From positions 1 through 5,337 of the forward strand of contig CAJUOA010000158.1 in assembly GCA_910587785.1 (NCBI GenBank): a DNA stretch of 5,337 nt. Direction: 5' to 3'. The notes under the pieces were generated by a model that did no database searches, was not told where the DNA came from, and saw only the letters and a program-made list of their open reading frames with translations. The translations under genes were made by a program, and so were the position numbers. Positions 5,259 to 5,337 of this stretch are shown here, in pieces. Numbering within the stretch: the first letter of the stretch is position 1; the number at the start of each line of letters is the position of its first letter. This DNA comes from an uncultured Oscillospiraceae bacterium (lineage in GTDB: Bacteria; Bacillota; Clostridia; Oscillospirales; Oscillospiraceae).

Positions 5259-5337
5259 GCTTTTTCCTCCAAGCCCGAACCCCCTTGCCCCGCAGCGCCT
5301 CCCCCATTCCTCCTCCCGCCCCCAAGGGGCATGGCAC
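5242..5337 (-). other. Open frame entering from the right edge (possible gene 3' end)
   Basis: Read on the minus strand from the window edge, one frame stays open for 31 codons and stops at TGA (5244-5242). Its Gly/Arg/Lys-rich translation (with GEALRGKGVRAWRKKLG) has no domain that I recognise. It would be convergent with argS. The strong C-bias of the plus strand makes open frames here likely by chance, so this may be only repeat sequence. Confidence 0.15.

Larger units (their letters stand above)
5003..5337. other. Gene-poor downstream region, probable interspersed repeat
   Basis: No convincing coding region lies here. Hand counts give about 40% G+C at 5041-5160, well below argS, changing to a strongly C-rich plus strand from about 5274 to the edge. 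It holds the inverted repeat at 5057-5111, a seven-base T-run at 5125-5131, the multi-stem element at 5139-5220, several copies of CTACC (5141, 5152, 5231, 5252) and the 7-bp inverted repeat CCCCTTG (5281-5287) with CAAGGGG (5323-5329). This mix, and the familiar look of its conceptual translations, suggest a dispersed intergenic repeat of gut Clostridia rather than unique sequence; that is inference. Confidence 0.4.

Noticed and set aside
5139..5260. A CRISPR array, suggested by repeated CTACC motifs
   Set aside because: The motif is only five bases, spacing is irregular and there are no direct repeats of CRISPR length.

Overview
The window looks like chromosomal DNA of a G+C-rich gut-type member of the Bacillota, class Clostridia, probably the Oscillospiraceae (Flavonifractor / Oscillibacter / Lawsonibacter-like). 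The evidence is strong AGGAGG-type ribosome binding sites, a DUF1934 (YwiB-family) gene upstream of argS as in Firmicutes, and a phage-tail protein and a short palindromic repeat of kinds I associate with this family. The genus is inference; no rRNA or marker phylogeny is present.

Left part, minus strand (1-1120): a small phage tail-fibre-like gene (52-489) reads towards the left edge. Upstream of it lies a hairpin-plus-T-tract terminator (522-552), then a perfect 14-bp-stem palindrome (594-624). Next comes a conserved-looking but unrecognised acidic protein gene (634-1050), which has its own extended -10 promoter and is transcribed away from murI.

Centre, plus strand (1155-5002): a sigma-A-like promoter (1155-1183) and a leader with a GC-rich hairpin precede a probable operon. 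It encodes glutamate racemase murI (1246-2058), a DUF1934 protein (2060-2494), a small three-helix membrane protein (2519-2794), a YciI-like protein (2838-3137) and arginyl-tRNA synthetase argS (3185-4930). Transcription probably ends at one weak and one strong intrinsic terminator (4934-5002). MurI supplies D-glutamate for peptidoglycan and ArgS charges tRNA-Arg, so the operon mixes cell-wall and translation housekeeping. The two small genes in the middle have visibly lower G+C and separate DUF1934 from argS, so they look like an insertion into an older pair.

Right part (5003-5337): no convincing gene. It is AT-rich and full of inverted repeats up to about 5260, including an 82-bp multi-stem structure, then switches abruptly to a C-rich strand at the right edge. 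I read it as a probable interspersed repeat or structured-RNA candidate. This, and the insertion before argS, are the best targets for follow-up. I see no clear undescribed multi-gene system here.
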